A DNA stretch of 64,000 nucleotides from Nakamurella alba (GCF_009707545.1 NZ_WLYK01000011.1:1-64000), one strand, 5' to 3'; positions 22,875 through 34,730 are shown, numbered from the stretch's first letter. Notes: generated from the letters alone by a model not told the origin. A program made the numbers and translations.

Positions 22875-22958
22875 GTGCACGCACCCTCGGGTAATCGTCC
22901 CTTCCTGCGTCGGCACATCGATCTGCTGCGCACCAGCAGCGATCTCTGTCGTTCCTGA
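22875..22958 (+). CDS. Cysteine-motif leader peptide 5
   Basis: A 27-residue ORF starts at GTG behind AAGGA with about 9 bases of spacing. It ends F-L-R-R-H-I-D-L-L-R-T-S-S-D-L-C-R-S, with one cysteine three codons from the end. From 22959 to 23067 there is a GC-rich untranslated stretch in which I see no clean attenuator stem. Confidence 0.75.
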   Translation: MHAPSGNRPFLRRHIDLLRTSSDLCRS

Positions 22959-23067
22959 CCCGGTCCGGGCGGTCCGTCCCGACCTCCCGGCGTCCCCTCG
23001 TCAGCACCCGTCAGCGATCCGGCCGCAGCACGTGGCACGGATCGACCGCATTCCAGAAGGACCCGTC

Positions 23068-24216
23068 ATGGCCACCGTCGTCGCGATCTCCGGCAGCCCG
23101 TCACCCACTTCCACCTCGCAGGCCCTGCTGCGGCACGTCGAACTCCGGCTCGAGGTCGCCGGGCACACCGTGGTCACGATCCACCCCCGGGACCTGCCCG
23201 CCGACGCCCTGCTGGCCGGCGACAGCAGCGATCCGCAGATCGCGGCCGCGGTCGCGGCCGTCGCGTCCGCCGACGGCATCGTGGTCTCCACCCCGGTGTT
23301 CAAGGCGTCCTTCTCCGGACTGCTGAAGACCTTCCTCGACCTGTTGCCGCAGTTCGCCCTGGCCGGTCGCCCGGTGCTCCCGCTGGTCACCGGTGGTTCG
23401 CCGGCGCACGTGCTGGTTCTGGACTACGCCCTGCGGCCGGTGCTGCAGTCGATGGGCGCCGCGCCCGTGGCCGCCGGTTGGTTCGTGTCGTCGGCGCAGC
23501 TGCGGCGGTACGAGGACGGCGGTCTCGTGCTGGACCCGGCCGCCGCCGGACCGGTGGCGGACGTCACCGACGGCTTCCTGGCCCTGTTGGACGGCCGTCC
23601 GGCGCCCGCGCTGCCGGCACCCCGGGTCGACCGGGCGCGGGTCTCGCCGGTTGCCGGCGCCGCCGATCTGCGGGTGCTGCTGGTCGGGCCGGACGACCCG
23701 AGGCTGGCCGGCCTGCTCGCCGACCTGAAGGTCGAGTACATCACTCGGTACGCCGCGTACACCCCGGAGACCACGCTGGTCGAGGTGCCGCCGGCCGACT
23801 TCGTCCGCCCCCGCGGCACTTTCGTGCTCCTGGCCGAGGGCGACGAGATCATCGCCGGCGGGGCGATCCGGCGGTACGACCCGCGGACCGCGGAGGTGAA
23901 GCGGGTCTGGACCTCGCTGAAGCACCGGCGGCGTGGCCTGGCCGTCCGGTTGATGGCCCAGCTGGAGAAGGCGGCGGCCGACCTGGGCTACGAGCGTGTG
24001 CATCTGACCACCGGGCCCCGCCAGCCGGAGGCGAAGGAGCTGTACCTGGCCGCGGACTACCTGCCGCGGTTCGACCTGGACGCGGAGCCGGAGTCCGTCG
24101 GTGCGCACGCGTTCGGCAAGGAGCTCGTCCCCGGCGCCGGACTGGTCGCCTGGCCGCCGGTCCCCGGCACGGATCCGCATGCCGCGCAGCCGGTGCCGGT
24201 CGGTGCGGCGCGGTGA
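23068..24216 (+). CDS. FMN reductase (SsuE/MsuE-like) fused to a GNAT acetyltransferase
   Basis: A 382-residue two-domain protein starting at ATG behind AGAAGGA. Residues 1 to about 175 are an NADPH-dependent FMN reductase of the SsuE/MsuE flavodoxin-like family: the phosphate loop is S-G-S-P-S-P-T-S-T-S, and T-P-V-F-K-A-S-F-S-G-L-L-K-T-F-L-D follows near residue 83. After a Pro/Ala linker, residues about 205-350 look like a GNAT N-acetyltransferase, with the acetyl-CoA loop R-R-R-G-L-A near residue 290. The first domain can supply FMNH2 to the seven monooxygenases in this region, which have no other reductase here. The second could acylate an amine such as an S-alkyl cysteine. Having both on one chain is unusual. 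The gene is controlled by SAM-IV module 5 and overlaps the next gene by four bases. Confidence 0.82.
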   Translation: MATVVAISGSPSPTSTSQALLRHVELRLEVAGHTVVTIHPRDLPADALLAGDSSDPQIAAAVAAVASADGIVVSTPVFKASFSGLLKTFLDLLPQFALAGRPVLPLVTGGSPAHVLVLDYALRPVLQSMGAAPVAAGWFVSSAQLRRYEDGGLVLDPAAAGPVADVTDGFLALLDGRPAPALPAPRVDRARVSPVAGAADLRVLLVGPDDPRLAGLLADLKVEYITRYAAYTPETTLVEVPPADFVRPRGTFVLLAEGDEIIAGGAIRRYDPRTAEVKRVWTSLKHRRRGLAVRLMAQLEKAAADLGYERVHLTTGPRQPEAKELYLAADYLPRFDLDAEPESVGAHAFGKELVPGAGLVAWPPVPGTDPHAAQPVPVGAAR

Positions 24217-26144
24217 CCGTGTCGCCGGAGGCGAGTGCGTCGATCGTCTTCGTCGGTGGTGGGCCGCGCACGGTCTCGGTGCTGGAGCGGTTGGCCGCCA
24301 ACCTGCCCGGGTTCCCGGGACGACCGATGATCCTGCACGTCGTCGATCCGCACCCGGCGGGCGGCGGACGGATCTGGCGGCAGCACCAGTCGCCGCTGCT
24401 CTGGATGAACTCGATCACCCGGGACGTCACGATGTTCACCGACTCCTCGGTGTCGATGCAGGGGCCGGTGGTCCCAGGGCCGTCGCTCGCCGAGTGGATA
24501 CCCGGATTCGGCCGTGAGTTCGTCGGTGAGCGAACGGATCTCGGCCCGGACGACTTCGCCGGGCGGGACGTGCAGTCGCAGTACCTCGGCTGGGTGCACC
24601 GTGGCGTGATCGCCGGGCTGCCGGGCGACGTCCGGGTCGTCGAGCACCTGACCTCCGCGGTCTCGGTGACCGACCGGTCCGGTGCGCAGGAGGTGGCGCT
24701 CGCCGACGGGACCGTCCTTCGGGCCGACATCGTGGTGCTGGCACAGGGTTTCCTGGATCGTACGGCCACCCCGGCACAGGCCGACCTGCTGGCCGGCGCC
24801 GCCCGGCACGGGCTGACCTGCATCCCGCCGGGGTACACCGCCGACATCGACCTGTCGGGACTGCGGGCCGGCGAGGACGTCGTGGTCCGCGGGTTCGGCC
24901 TGGCGTTCATCGACCTCATGGTGTTGGTGTGCGAGGGGCGTGGTGGGCGGTTCGACCGCACGGAGGAGCGGTTGACGTACCTGCCCAGTGGCCGGGAACC
25001 GGTGCTGCACGTGGGATCCCGCCGCGGGGTGCCCTACCACTCCAAGCTCGGCTACCTGCGTGAGTCCGGCCCGACCCCGACCCGCTACCTCACCACGCCG
25101 GCGCTGGCCGCGCACGGCAGCCCGGTCGACTACCGGACCGTGGTGTGGCCACTGCTGGTCAAGGAGCTGGCGTACGCGCACTACCGCGAGCTGTTCGCGG
25201 CGCACCCGGAGCGGACGTCCGGCACCTGGGACGACTTCCTGCAGTTGGTCGACCGGACGCCCGACGTGCGGGATCCCGGGTTCCTCGCGACTGCAGCGGC
25301 GGTGGTGCCCGAGGAGGAGGACCGGTTCGACATCGACCGGATCGACAGGCCGCTCGGCGCGCTCGGCCGGAGCGGTCCGGTCTCGGACGGGGAGCTGCAG
25401 GACGTGCTCGTCGGGTACATCGAGGCGGACCTGGTGCGCCGCGCCGACGCGCACTTCAGCCAGGACGCGGCGGTGTTCGACGCGCTGCTCTCGGTCTACA
25501 TGGTGCTCGCCGAAGCGGTGGTGTCGCAGCGGATCTCGCCGCAGGACCGGGTGCGCAACGTCGAAGGGACGTTCCACGGCCTGTTCTCGTTCCTGGCCAG
25601 CGGGCCGCCACCGCAACGACTCCGCGAGCTGCTCGCCCTGCACCGGGCCGGGATCGTGCGCTTCCTGGGGCCGGACCTGCAGGTCGAGCTGGACGAGGCG
25701 GACGAGCACAGTGCCGCTTTCGTCGCCCACTCGCCGGCCGGGGGAGCAGTGGTGCGGGCGCGGGCGTTCATCGACGCGTTCCTGCCGGCGCCGGATGTGA
25801 AGGCGGCGTCCGACCCGGTGATCCGGGGCCTGCTCGCCTCCGGCGAGCTGGCCGCGGAGGACCTGCGGGACGAGGACGGCGTACCGCTCGGCAGCGGACA
25901 GCTGCTGGCCGACAAGCACTGTCGGGCGATCCGCGCCGACGGAACGGTCCACCCGCGTCGCTACCTGCTGGGGCCGTCGGTGTCCGGATCCGCGGGTTCG
26001 GCCGGCTTCGCCCGGCCCGGGTACAACAGCCCCGGTTTCCGGCAGAACGATGCCGTGGCCAGGGAGCTGCTCGGTGCGCTCCGGACACCGGAGGCGCCGG
26101 TCCGGTCCCGGGTCCCTGCGCTCGCGCGGCAGTCCGGATCCTGA
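24213..26144 (+). CDS. FAD/NAD(P)-binding protein (NAD_binding_9-like)
   Basis: A 643-residue protein whose GTG start overlaps the previous stop (GTGA). The N-terminus has a dinucleotide-binding motif I-V-F-V-G-G-G-P-R-T at residues 11-20, then V-D-P-H-P-A-G-G-G-R-I-W-R. This matches the FAD-NAD(P)-binding family that includes YdhS-like proteins. A second segment, D-I-V-V-L-A-Q-G-F-L-D near residue 173, fits the family. The C-terminus R-P-G-Y-N-S-P-G-F-R-Q-N-D-A-V-A-R is also typical. Reactions of this family are poorly defined. Paired with the FMN reductase-GNAT fusion under SAM-IV control, it may oxidise or hydroxylate an intermediate of organosulfur salvage. Confidence 0.8.
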   Translation: MTVSPEASASIVFVGGGPRTVSVLERLAANLPGFPGRPMILHVVDPHPAGGGRIWRQHQSPLLWMNSITRDVTMFTDSSVSMQGPVVPGPSLAEWIPGFGREFVGERTDLGPDDFAGRDVQSQYLGWVHRGVIAGLPGDVRVVEHLTSAVSVTDRSGAQEVALADGTVLRADIVVLAQGFLDRTATPAQADLLAGAARHGLTCIPPGYTADIDLSGLRAGEDVVVRGFGLAFIDLMVLVCEGRGGRFDRTEERLTYLPSGREPVLHVGSRRGVPYHSKLGYLRESGPTPTRYLTTPALAAHGSPVDYRTVVWPLLVKELAYAHYRELFAAHPERTSGTWDDFLQLVDRTPDVRDPGFLATAAAVVPEEEDRFDIDRIDRPLGALGRSGPVSDGELQDVLVGYIEADLVRRADAHFSQDAAVFDALLSVYMVLAEAVVSQRISPQDRVRNVEGTFHGLFSFLASGPPPQRLRELLALHRAGIVRFLGPDLQVELDEADEHSAAFVAHSPAGGAVVRARAFIDAFLPAPDVKAASDPVIRGLLASGELAAEDLRDEDGVPLGSGQLLADKHCRAIRADGTVHPRRYLLGPSVSGSAGSAGFARPGYNSPGFRQNDAVARELLGALRTPEAPVRSRVPALARQSGS

Positions 26145-26162
26145 GGGCTCGCCGGCGCGGGC

Positions 26163-26897
26163 TCAGCGTTCCGGCGGGCGGAAGGCCGCGAAGGGGTCGG
26201 TCACCCGCAGATCGGAGATCGTGAAGCGGTGCAGCGCAGCAGGTCTGCCGCCGGACGGGCCCGGTGCGGCTGTCGTGCCGGTGGGCGCGAGCATGCCGCG
26301 CCGGGTGAGCACCCGCTGCAGGTTGGTCGGGTCCACATCGTGCCCGAGGGCCGCGGAGTAGATGCGGCGCAGCTCGGCGACGGTGAACTCGGCCGGCGCC
26401 AGGGCGAAGGCGATGTTGGTATAGGAGAGCTTGGCGCGCAGCCGGTCCGCCGCCCGGCCGACGATCGCTCCGTGGTCCAGCGCGGTGTCCGGCAGCCGGG
26501 ACACCGGGTGCCAGGCGGTGTCCGGCGGCAGCACCGGGTCGGCGTCCAGCGGGACCAGGCCGAGGAAGCCGGTGGCCACCACCCGGGCGTCCGGCACCCG
26601 GTCCGGGTCGGAGAACACGCCGATCTGCTCGAGATGGGCGACCCGGGTGAGATCGACCTTGGCCGCCAGCTGCCGGGCGGCGGAGGAGTCGACGTCCTCG
26701 TCCGGCAGCACCGTCCCGCCGGGCAGCGCCCAGCGGCCGGCGTCCGGGTCCAGCGCCCGCTGCCACAGCAGCACGTGCACCTCCGGCACGCCGCCGGGCG
26801 CGGCGACCGGGGCCCGGACGGTGAACACGGCGGCCAGCACCTCGACCGATGTGTCGGCCGGATGACCACCGGATGACGACCTGCTACGATGGGGCAT
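26163..26897 (-). CDS. nrtR: NrtR-like NUDIX transcriptional regulator of NAD synthesis
   Basis: A 244-residue protein with an N-terminal NUDIX-fold domain, in which the box is degenerate around G-G-T-V-L-P-D-E-D-V-D-S-S-A-A-R-Q-L, and a C-terminal winged-helix domain (Y-T-N-I-A-F-A-L-A-P-A-E-F-T-V-A-E-L-R-R-I-Y). This is the architecture of NrtR repressors, which bind ADP-ribose-type ligands and control NAD genes. Its position supports this: it is divergent from nadABC with a perfect dyad in between, starting next to its own start codon. The ATG at 26897 has AGGA 8 bases upstream. Proteins of this build can also be catalytic NUDIX hydrolases, but the poor NUDIX box argues for a regulator. 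Confidence 0.82.
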   Translation of the reverse strand: MPHRSRSSSGGHPADTSVEVLAAVFTVRAPVAAPGGVPEVHVLLWQRALDPDAGRWALPGGTVLPDEDVDSSAARQLAAKVDLTRVAHLEQIGVFSDPDRVPDARVVATGFLGLVPLDADPVLPPDTAWHPVSRLPDTALDHGAIVGRAADRLRAKLSYTNIAFALAPAEFTVAELRRIYSAALGHDVDPTNLQRVLTRRGMLAPTGTTAAPGPSGGRPAALHRFTISDLRVTDPFAAFRPPER

Positions 26898-26920
26898 GTT
26901 TTCGATCCTAAGTCGAAAAC
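26898..26920. promoter_or_regulatory. Perfect dyad, likely NrtR operator
   Basis: Arms GTTTTCGA (26898-26905) and TCGAAAAC (26913-26920) are exact inverted repeats around TCCTAAG. The site touches the start codon of the NrtR-like gene and lies 51 bp before nadA, so one bound dimer could control both. Binding by this regulator is inferred from position. Confidence 0.7.
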
Positions 26921-26971
26921 CTCGGGGACGCCACCGCCAGGCGAGCGCCCACCCAGCGATCGGAGCGAGTC

Positions 26972-27969
<998 letters not shown>

Positions 27970-27973
<4 letters not shown>

Positions 27974-29616
27974 CCGCCGGCCGGGTGCCGGTGGCCTGGG
28001 AGGCCACCACGGACGTGGTGGTGGTCGGCACCGGTGTGGCAGGGCTGACCGCCGCGCTGGACCTCACCGCGGCCGGCCGGTCGGTGCTGCTGCTGACCAA
28101 GGGCGCCCCGGAGGAGGCCGGGACCCAGTGGGCGCAGGGCGGTGTCGCGGTCGTCACCGACGAGCGCGACCCGGGCGACAGCATCGGCGCGCACATCGAG
28201 GACACCCTGGTCGCCGGCGGTGGCCTGAGTGATCCGGCCGCCGTGGCGATGGTCATCGAGCAGGGACCGGCGGCGATCCGCCGGCTGCGGGCCCGTGGTG
28301 CGACGTTCGACGCCGGGCCGGACGGTCTGCTGCGCACCCGGGAGGGCGGCCACTCCGCCCGCCGGGTCATCCACGCCGGCGGTGACGCCACCGGGGCGGA
28401 GATCGAGCGCGCGCTGCTGGCCGCCGGCGGCCTGCCGACGGTGCTGGCCGACCACGTGGTCCTGGACGTGCTGCGCCGGGCCGACGGCCGGGCCTGCGGG
28501 GTCAGCGTGCTCGGTCCGGACGGCACCGTCGGCGCGGTCCGTGCCGGCTCGGTGGTGCTGGCCACCGGCGGCGCCGGGCACCTCTACGCCGTCACCACCA
28601 ACCCGTCGGTGGCCACCGGCGACGGCCTCGCGGTGGCGCTGCGGGCCGGCGCGGCGCTGGCCGACGTCGAGTTCTTCCAGTTCCACCCGACCGTGCTGTG
28701 GAGCGGCGGGGCCGATCGCGGTCACCGTCCGCTGGTCACCGAGGCGGTGCGCGGCGAGGGTGCGGTGCTGATCGACGGTGCCGGCGCCCGGGTGATGACC
28801 GGGGTGCACCCGATGGAGGACCTCGCCCCGCGGGACGTGGTCTCGCTGGCCGTCACCCGCCGGCTGGCCCAGGCGCCCGGTGGCATCGACGACCACGTCT
28901 TCCTGGACGCCACCCGGATCCCGGCGGCCACCTTCCGCCGCCGCTTCCCGACCGTGTACGCCGCCTGCCTGGCATCCGGGGTGGATCCGACCGCCCAGCC
29001 GATCCCGGTGGCGCCGGCCGCGCACTACCACTGCGGTGGCGTGCTCACCGATCTCGACGGCCGCACGACCGTCCCCGGCCTGTTTGCCGTCGGCGAGGTG
29101 GCCCGGACCGGGCTGCACGGTGCCAACCGGCTCGCCTCCAACTCCCTGCTGGAGGGCCTGGTCCTGGGGGAGCGGGCGGCGGCGGCCATCGGCCGGGACC
29201 CCGCGGGGTCGCCGACCCCGGACGAGAACGACGGGACGGTGCCGGCGCCGACCCTGGTCGACCCGGCCGACCGCGGCCTGCGCCAGCTGGTGATGAGCGC
29301 GCGGGCCGGGATCGGCCGGGACGCCGACGGTCTCGGGCTGGCCACGGCGACCGTGCTGGGCGACCCGACCGGCGACGGCACCGTGCCGGCGGGCCTTGCG
29401 GCGACCCGGGAGACGGTCGAGGCGGCGAACCTGCGGATGGCATCGGCGGCGCTGCTCGCCGCGGCGGCGGCCCGGGAGGAGAGCCGCGGCTGCCACGTGC
29501 GCACCGACTTCCCCGAGCGCAGCGATGCCTGGTCCACCTCGGTGCTGGTCGAGCTGGGTGGGGCCGGGCTCGTCACCCGGGCGAGAGCCGTGCGGCAGCA
29601 GGAGGTCCCGGCATGA
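27970..29616 (+). CDS. nadB: L-aspartate oxidase
   Basis: A 548-residue FAD enzyme that oxidises L-aspartate to iminoaspartate for NadA. The N-terminal dinucleotide fold reads [16 protein letters not shown], followed by Q-W-A-Q-G-G-V-A. Further family marks are the [15 protein letters not shown] segment near residue 127, E-F-F-Q-F-H-P-T near 235, and H-Y-H-C-G-G-V and [11 protein letters not shown] near residue 390. The GTG start overlaps the nadA stop (GTGA), and the stop overlaps nadC. Confidence 0.95.
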
Positions 29617-30545
29617 GCGCCCCGGCACTGGACCGCCCGGTCGCTGATCCGGCGGCCTTCTCCGCGGCCACCGCAGCAGCGCTGCTGGCCGCGGGGCTGG
29701 ACGCCGCCGCGGTCGCCGCGGTGATCGACCGGGCCCTGGCGGAGGACTTCGCCGACGGGCCCGACGTGACCACCACCGCGACGGTGCCGGCCGGCACCCG
29801 CGGCCGGGCGTCGATCACCCCGCGGGTACCCGGCGTGCTGGCGGGCGCCCCGGTGGCACTGGCCGCCCTGGACGCGGTGCTCGGCGACACGCTGGTCGTC
29901 GAGTCGGTGGCCGCCGACGGCTCCGTGCTGCGCCCCGGGGTCCCGGCGCTGGTGGTGTCCGGCCCGGTGCCGGCGCTGCTGTCCGCGGAGCGGACCGCGC
30001 TCAACCTGATCGGGCACCTGTCCGGGATCGCCACCGCCACCCGGACCTGGGTGGATGCGGTGGCGGGCACCGGCACCCGCATCCGGGACACCCGCAAGAC
30101 ACTGCCCGGGCTGCGCGCCCTGGAGAAGTACGCGGTCCGCTGCGGCGGCGGGGTCAACCACCGGATGAGCCTCGGCGACGCAGCGCTGATCAAGGACAAC
30201 CACGTGGAGGCCGCCGGTTCGGTGACCGCCGCGGTGGCCGCGGTGCGCGCGCTGCGGCCGGACATCACCCTCGAGGTCGAGGTGGACACCCCGGACCAGC
30301 TGACCGAGGCGCTGGCCGTCGGCGCGGAACTGATCCTGCTGGACAACTTCTCCGTCGCCGACACCGCGGCCGCGGTGCGACTGGTGCGGTCCGGTCATCC
30401 CGGGGTCCGGCTGGAATCGTCCGGCGGGCTGACCCTGGACGTGGCGGCCGACTACGCCCGGACCGGCGTCGACTTCCTGGCCGTCGGCGGGCTGACGCAC
30501 TCGGCGGCGGTCCTCGATCTCGGGATGGACCTGCAGAAGTTCTGA
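29613..30545 (+). CDS. nadC: Nicotinate-nucleotide pyrophosphorylase (carboxylating)
   Basis: A 310-residue quinolinate phosphoribosyltransferase that makes nicotinate mononucleotide from quinolinate and PRPP. Hallmarks are A-L-A-E-D-F-A-D-G-P-D-V-T-T near residue 47, E-R-T-A-L-N-L-I-G-H-L-S-G-I-A-T-A-T, R-D-T-R-K-T-L-P-G-L-R-A-L-E-K-Y-A-V near residue 161, H-R-M-S-L and K-D-N-H. The N-terminus is about 25 residues longer than usual and Ala-rich. It overlaps nadB by four bases and is followed by a strong hairpin. Confidence 0.95.
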   Translation: MSAPALDRPVADPAAFSAATAAALLAAGLDAAAVAAVIDRALAEDFADGPDVTTTATVPAGTRGRASITPRVPGVLAGAPVALAALDAVLGDTLVVESVAADGSVLRPGVPALVVSGPVPALLSAERTALNLIGHLSGIATATRTWVDAVAGTGTRIRDTRKTLPGLRALEKYAVRCGGGVNHRMSLGDAALIKDNHVEAAGSVTAAVAAVRALRPDITLEVEVDTPDQLTEALAVGAELILLDNFSVADTAAAVRLVRSGHPGVRLESSGGLTLDVAADYARTGVDFLAVGGLTHSAAVLDLGMDLQKF

Positions 30546-30555
30546 TCCCACTGTG

Positions 30556-30582
30556 CCGGTGATCCCACGTGTGGATCACCGG
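30556..30582 (+). terminator. Perfect hairpin after nadC
   Basis: CCGGTGATCC (30556-30565) and GGATCACCGG (30573-30582) form a perfect 10-bp stem around CACGTGT. It lies 11 bases after the nadC stop. Its last bases overlap GGAGG, a possible ribosome site of the next gene, so the structure could both end nadABC transcription and hide that site. No T-tract is present. Confidence 0.65.
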
Positions 30583-30603
30583 AGGGTGCGGTTGGATCAG
30601 GGC

Positions 30604-31368
30604 ATGGCACTCCCGTCCGGCCGCTCTGGTTCCACCGCCGCGCCCGCCCCGTTGACGGTGGCCGCCGCGCAGCTGCACTCGCACGGCGGCGACGTCGCCG
30701 CTGCGGTGGCCGAGCACCGGGAACTGCTGGCCGCCGCCGCCGACCGCGGCGCGCAGCTGGTGGTCTTCCCGGAGCTGTCGCTGACCGGCTACGAGCCGGA
30801 GATCATCGACCTGCACCGGATCCGGGTGGACGCCGACCACCCGGCGCTGGCGCCGCTGGTCGCCGACTGCACCGCGGCGCGACTGCACGCGTTCGTCGGG
30901 GCGCCGGTGTCCGGGCCGGACGGGGCCGCGGGCCTGCCGCAGATCGGCGTGCTGCACATCGACCCGCAGGGCCGGGTCGGCCACGCCTACTCCAAGCAGC
31001 ACCTCACCCCGATGGAACTGGGCCTGTTCGGCACCGGCGGCCCGGCCGGCCGGATCACGATCGGCGGACACCGGCTCGCGCTGTCGGTGTGCGCCGACGC
31101 GGCCGACGAGCGCCACCCGGCCGCCGCCGCGCACGCCGGCGCCGAGGCGTACCTGGTCGGCGCGCTGTTCCTGATCGGCGCGGAGTCGCGGCTGGAGTCC
31201 CAGATGACCACCGCCGCCCGGCTCGGCCTGTGGACGGTGCTGGCCCAGTACTGCGGCGGCACCGGCGGCGGCCCGGCCTGCGGCGGCAGCGGGATCTGGG
31301 CCCCGGGAGGTGAGCCGGTGGAACGGCTGGCCGGGGCAGCCGGGGTGGCCGTCGCCACCATCGGCTGA
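30604..31368 (+). CDS. Carbon-nitrogen hydrolase (nitrilase superfamily)
   Basis: A 254-residue nitrilase-superfamily hydrolase with the complete catalytic triad: Glu57 in F-P-E-L-S-L-T-G-Y-E, Lys131 in Y-S-K-Q-H-L-T and Cys163 in L-S-V-C-A-D-A. Such enzymes hydrolyse amides or nitriles. The exact substrate is not readable; the sequence resembles small amidases rather than NAD synthetase domains. The ATG at 30604 has a poor ribosome site. A TTG at 30592 has GGAGG 6 bases upstream and may be the true start, adding four residues. It is separated from nadC by a perfect hairpin and precedes the his operon. Confidence 0.85.
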   Translation: MALPSGRSGSTAAPAPLTVAAAQLHSHGGDVAAAVAEHRELLAAAADRGAQLVVFPELSLTGYEPEIIDLHRIRVDADHPALAPLVADCTAARLHAFVGAPVSGPDGAAGLPQIGVLHIDPQGRVGHAYSKQHLTPMELGLFGTGGPAGRITIGGHRLALSVCADAADERHPAAAAHAGAEAYLVGALFLIGAESRLESQMTTAARLGLWTVLAQYCGGTGGGPACGGSGIWAPGGEPVERLAGAAGVAVATIG

Positions 31369-31424
31369 GCCCTTCGGGGGCTCGAGCGGTCACCGTGGCG
31401 GAACCGGGTGTGCGGGCGTCCTAG

Positions 31425-33959
<2,535 letters not shown>

Positions 33960-33969
33960 GAGAGAAGCG

Positions 33970-34581
33970 ATGTCGACGCAGAGCAGCAGGCGTGCCCGGA
34001 TCGAGCGGACCACCAGCGAGTCGTCCGTGCTGGTCGACCTGGACCTGGACGGCACCGGCCAGGTGGAGATCTCCACCGGCGTACGGTTCTACGACCACAT
34101 GCTCACGGCGTTCGGCGTGCACGGTGCCTTCGACCTGACCGTCCGGTCCACCGGTGACGTCGACATCGACGCCCACCACACGGTGGAGGACACCGCGATC
34201 GTGCTGGGCCAGGCACTGGGTCAGGCGCTGGGTGACAAGAAGGGCATCCGCCGGTTCGGCGACGCCTTCGTCCCGATGGACGAGACCCTCGCGCACGCCG
34301 CCGTCGACCTGTCCGGGCGCCCGTACTCGGTGCACACCGGCGAGCCGGAGAACATCCTCGGCTTCACCGTCGGGAACAACTACCCGGTGGTGCTGAACCG
34401 GCACGTCTTCGACTCGTTGTCCTTCCATGCCCGGATCAACCTGCACGTCCGGGTGCTGTACGGCCGGGACCCGCACCACATCTGCGAGGCGCAGTACAAG
34501 GCGATCGCCCGCGCGATCCGCGCCGCGGTGGAACCGGACACCCGCCTCACCGGGGTGCCGTCGACCAAGGGTGTGCTGTGA
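33970..34581 (+). CDS. hisB: Imidazoleglycerol-phosphate dehydratase
   Basis: A 203-residue monofunctional HisB, a manganese enzyme removing water from imidazoleglycerol phosphate. The two metal-binding histidine motifs are [10 protein letters not shown] near residue 61 and [12 protein letters not shown] near residue 170, and F-Y-D-H-M-L and H-A-A-V-D-L-S-G-R are present. No phosphatase domain is fused, as is normal in actinobacteria. It starts 10 bases after hisC and overlaps the small membrane protein gene by four bases. Confidence 0.97.
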   Translation: MSTQSSRRARIERTTSESSVLVDLDLDGTGQVEISTGVRFYDHMLTAFGVHGAFDLTVRSTGDVDIDAHHTVEDTAIVLGQALGQALGDKKGIRRFGDAFVPMDETLAHAAVDLSGRPYSVHTGEPENILGFTVGNNYPVVLNRHVFDSLSFHARINLHVRVLYGRDPHHICEAQYKAIARAIRAAVEPDTRLTGVPSTKGVL

Positions 34582-34730
34582 ACTGGCTGCCCATCGCGCT
34601 GATCGCGCTCGGCGGGTTCCTGATCGGCGGCGTGGTGTCGCTGTGGCGGGCCGATGCCCGGCCGCCGGCGGTGTTGTGCGGGGTCTTCGCCGCCGCCGCC
34701 ATCGCCGGAGGCATCCTGTGGATGCTGTGA
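34578..34730 (+). CDS. Small two-helix membrane protein between hisB and hisH
   Basis: A 50-residue ORF starts at GTG overlapping the hisB stop (GTGA) and ends inside the beginning of hisH. It has two hydrophobic segments ([17 protein letters not shown] and [17 protein letters not shown]) with W-R-A-D-A-R-P-P between them. Tight overlaps on both sides argue that it is translated as part of the operon. No function is known to me. It may couple ribosome flow into hisH or be a membrane protein in its own right. Confidence 0.65.
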   Translation: MNWLPIALIALGGFLIGGVVSLWRADARPPAVLCGVFAAAAIAGGILWML

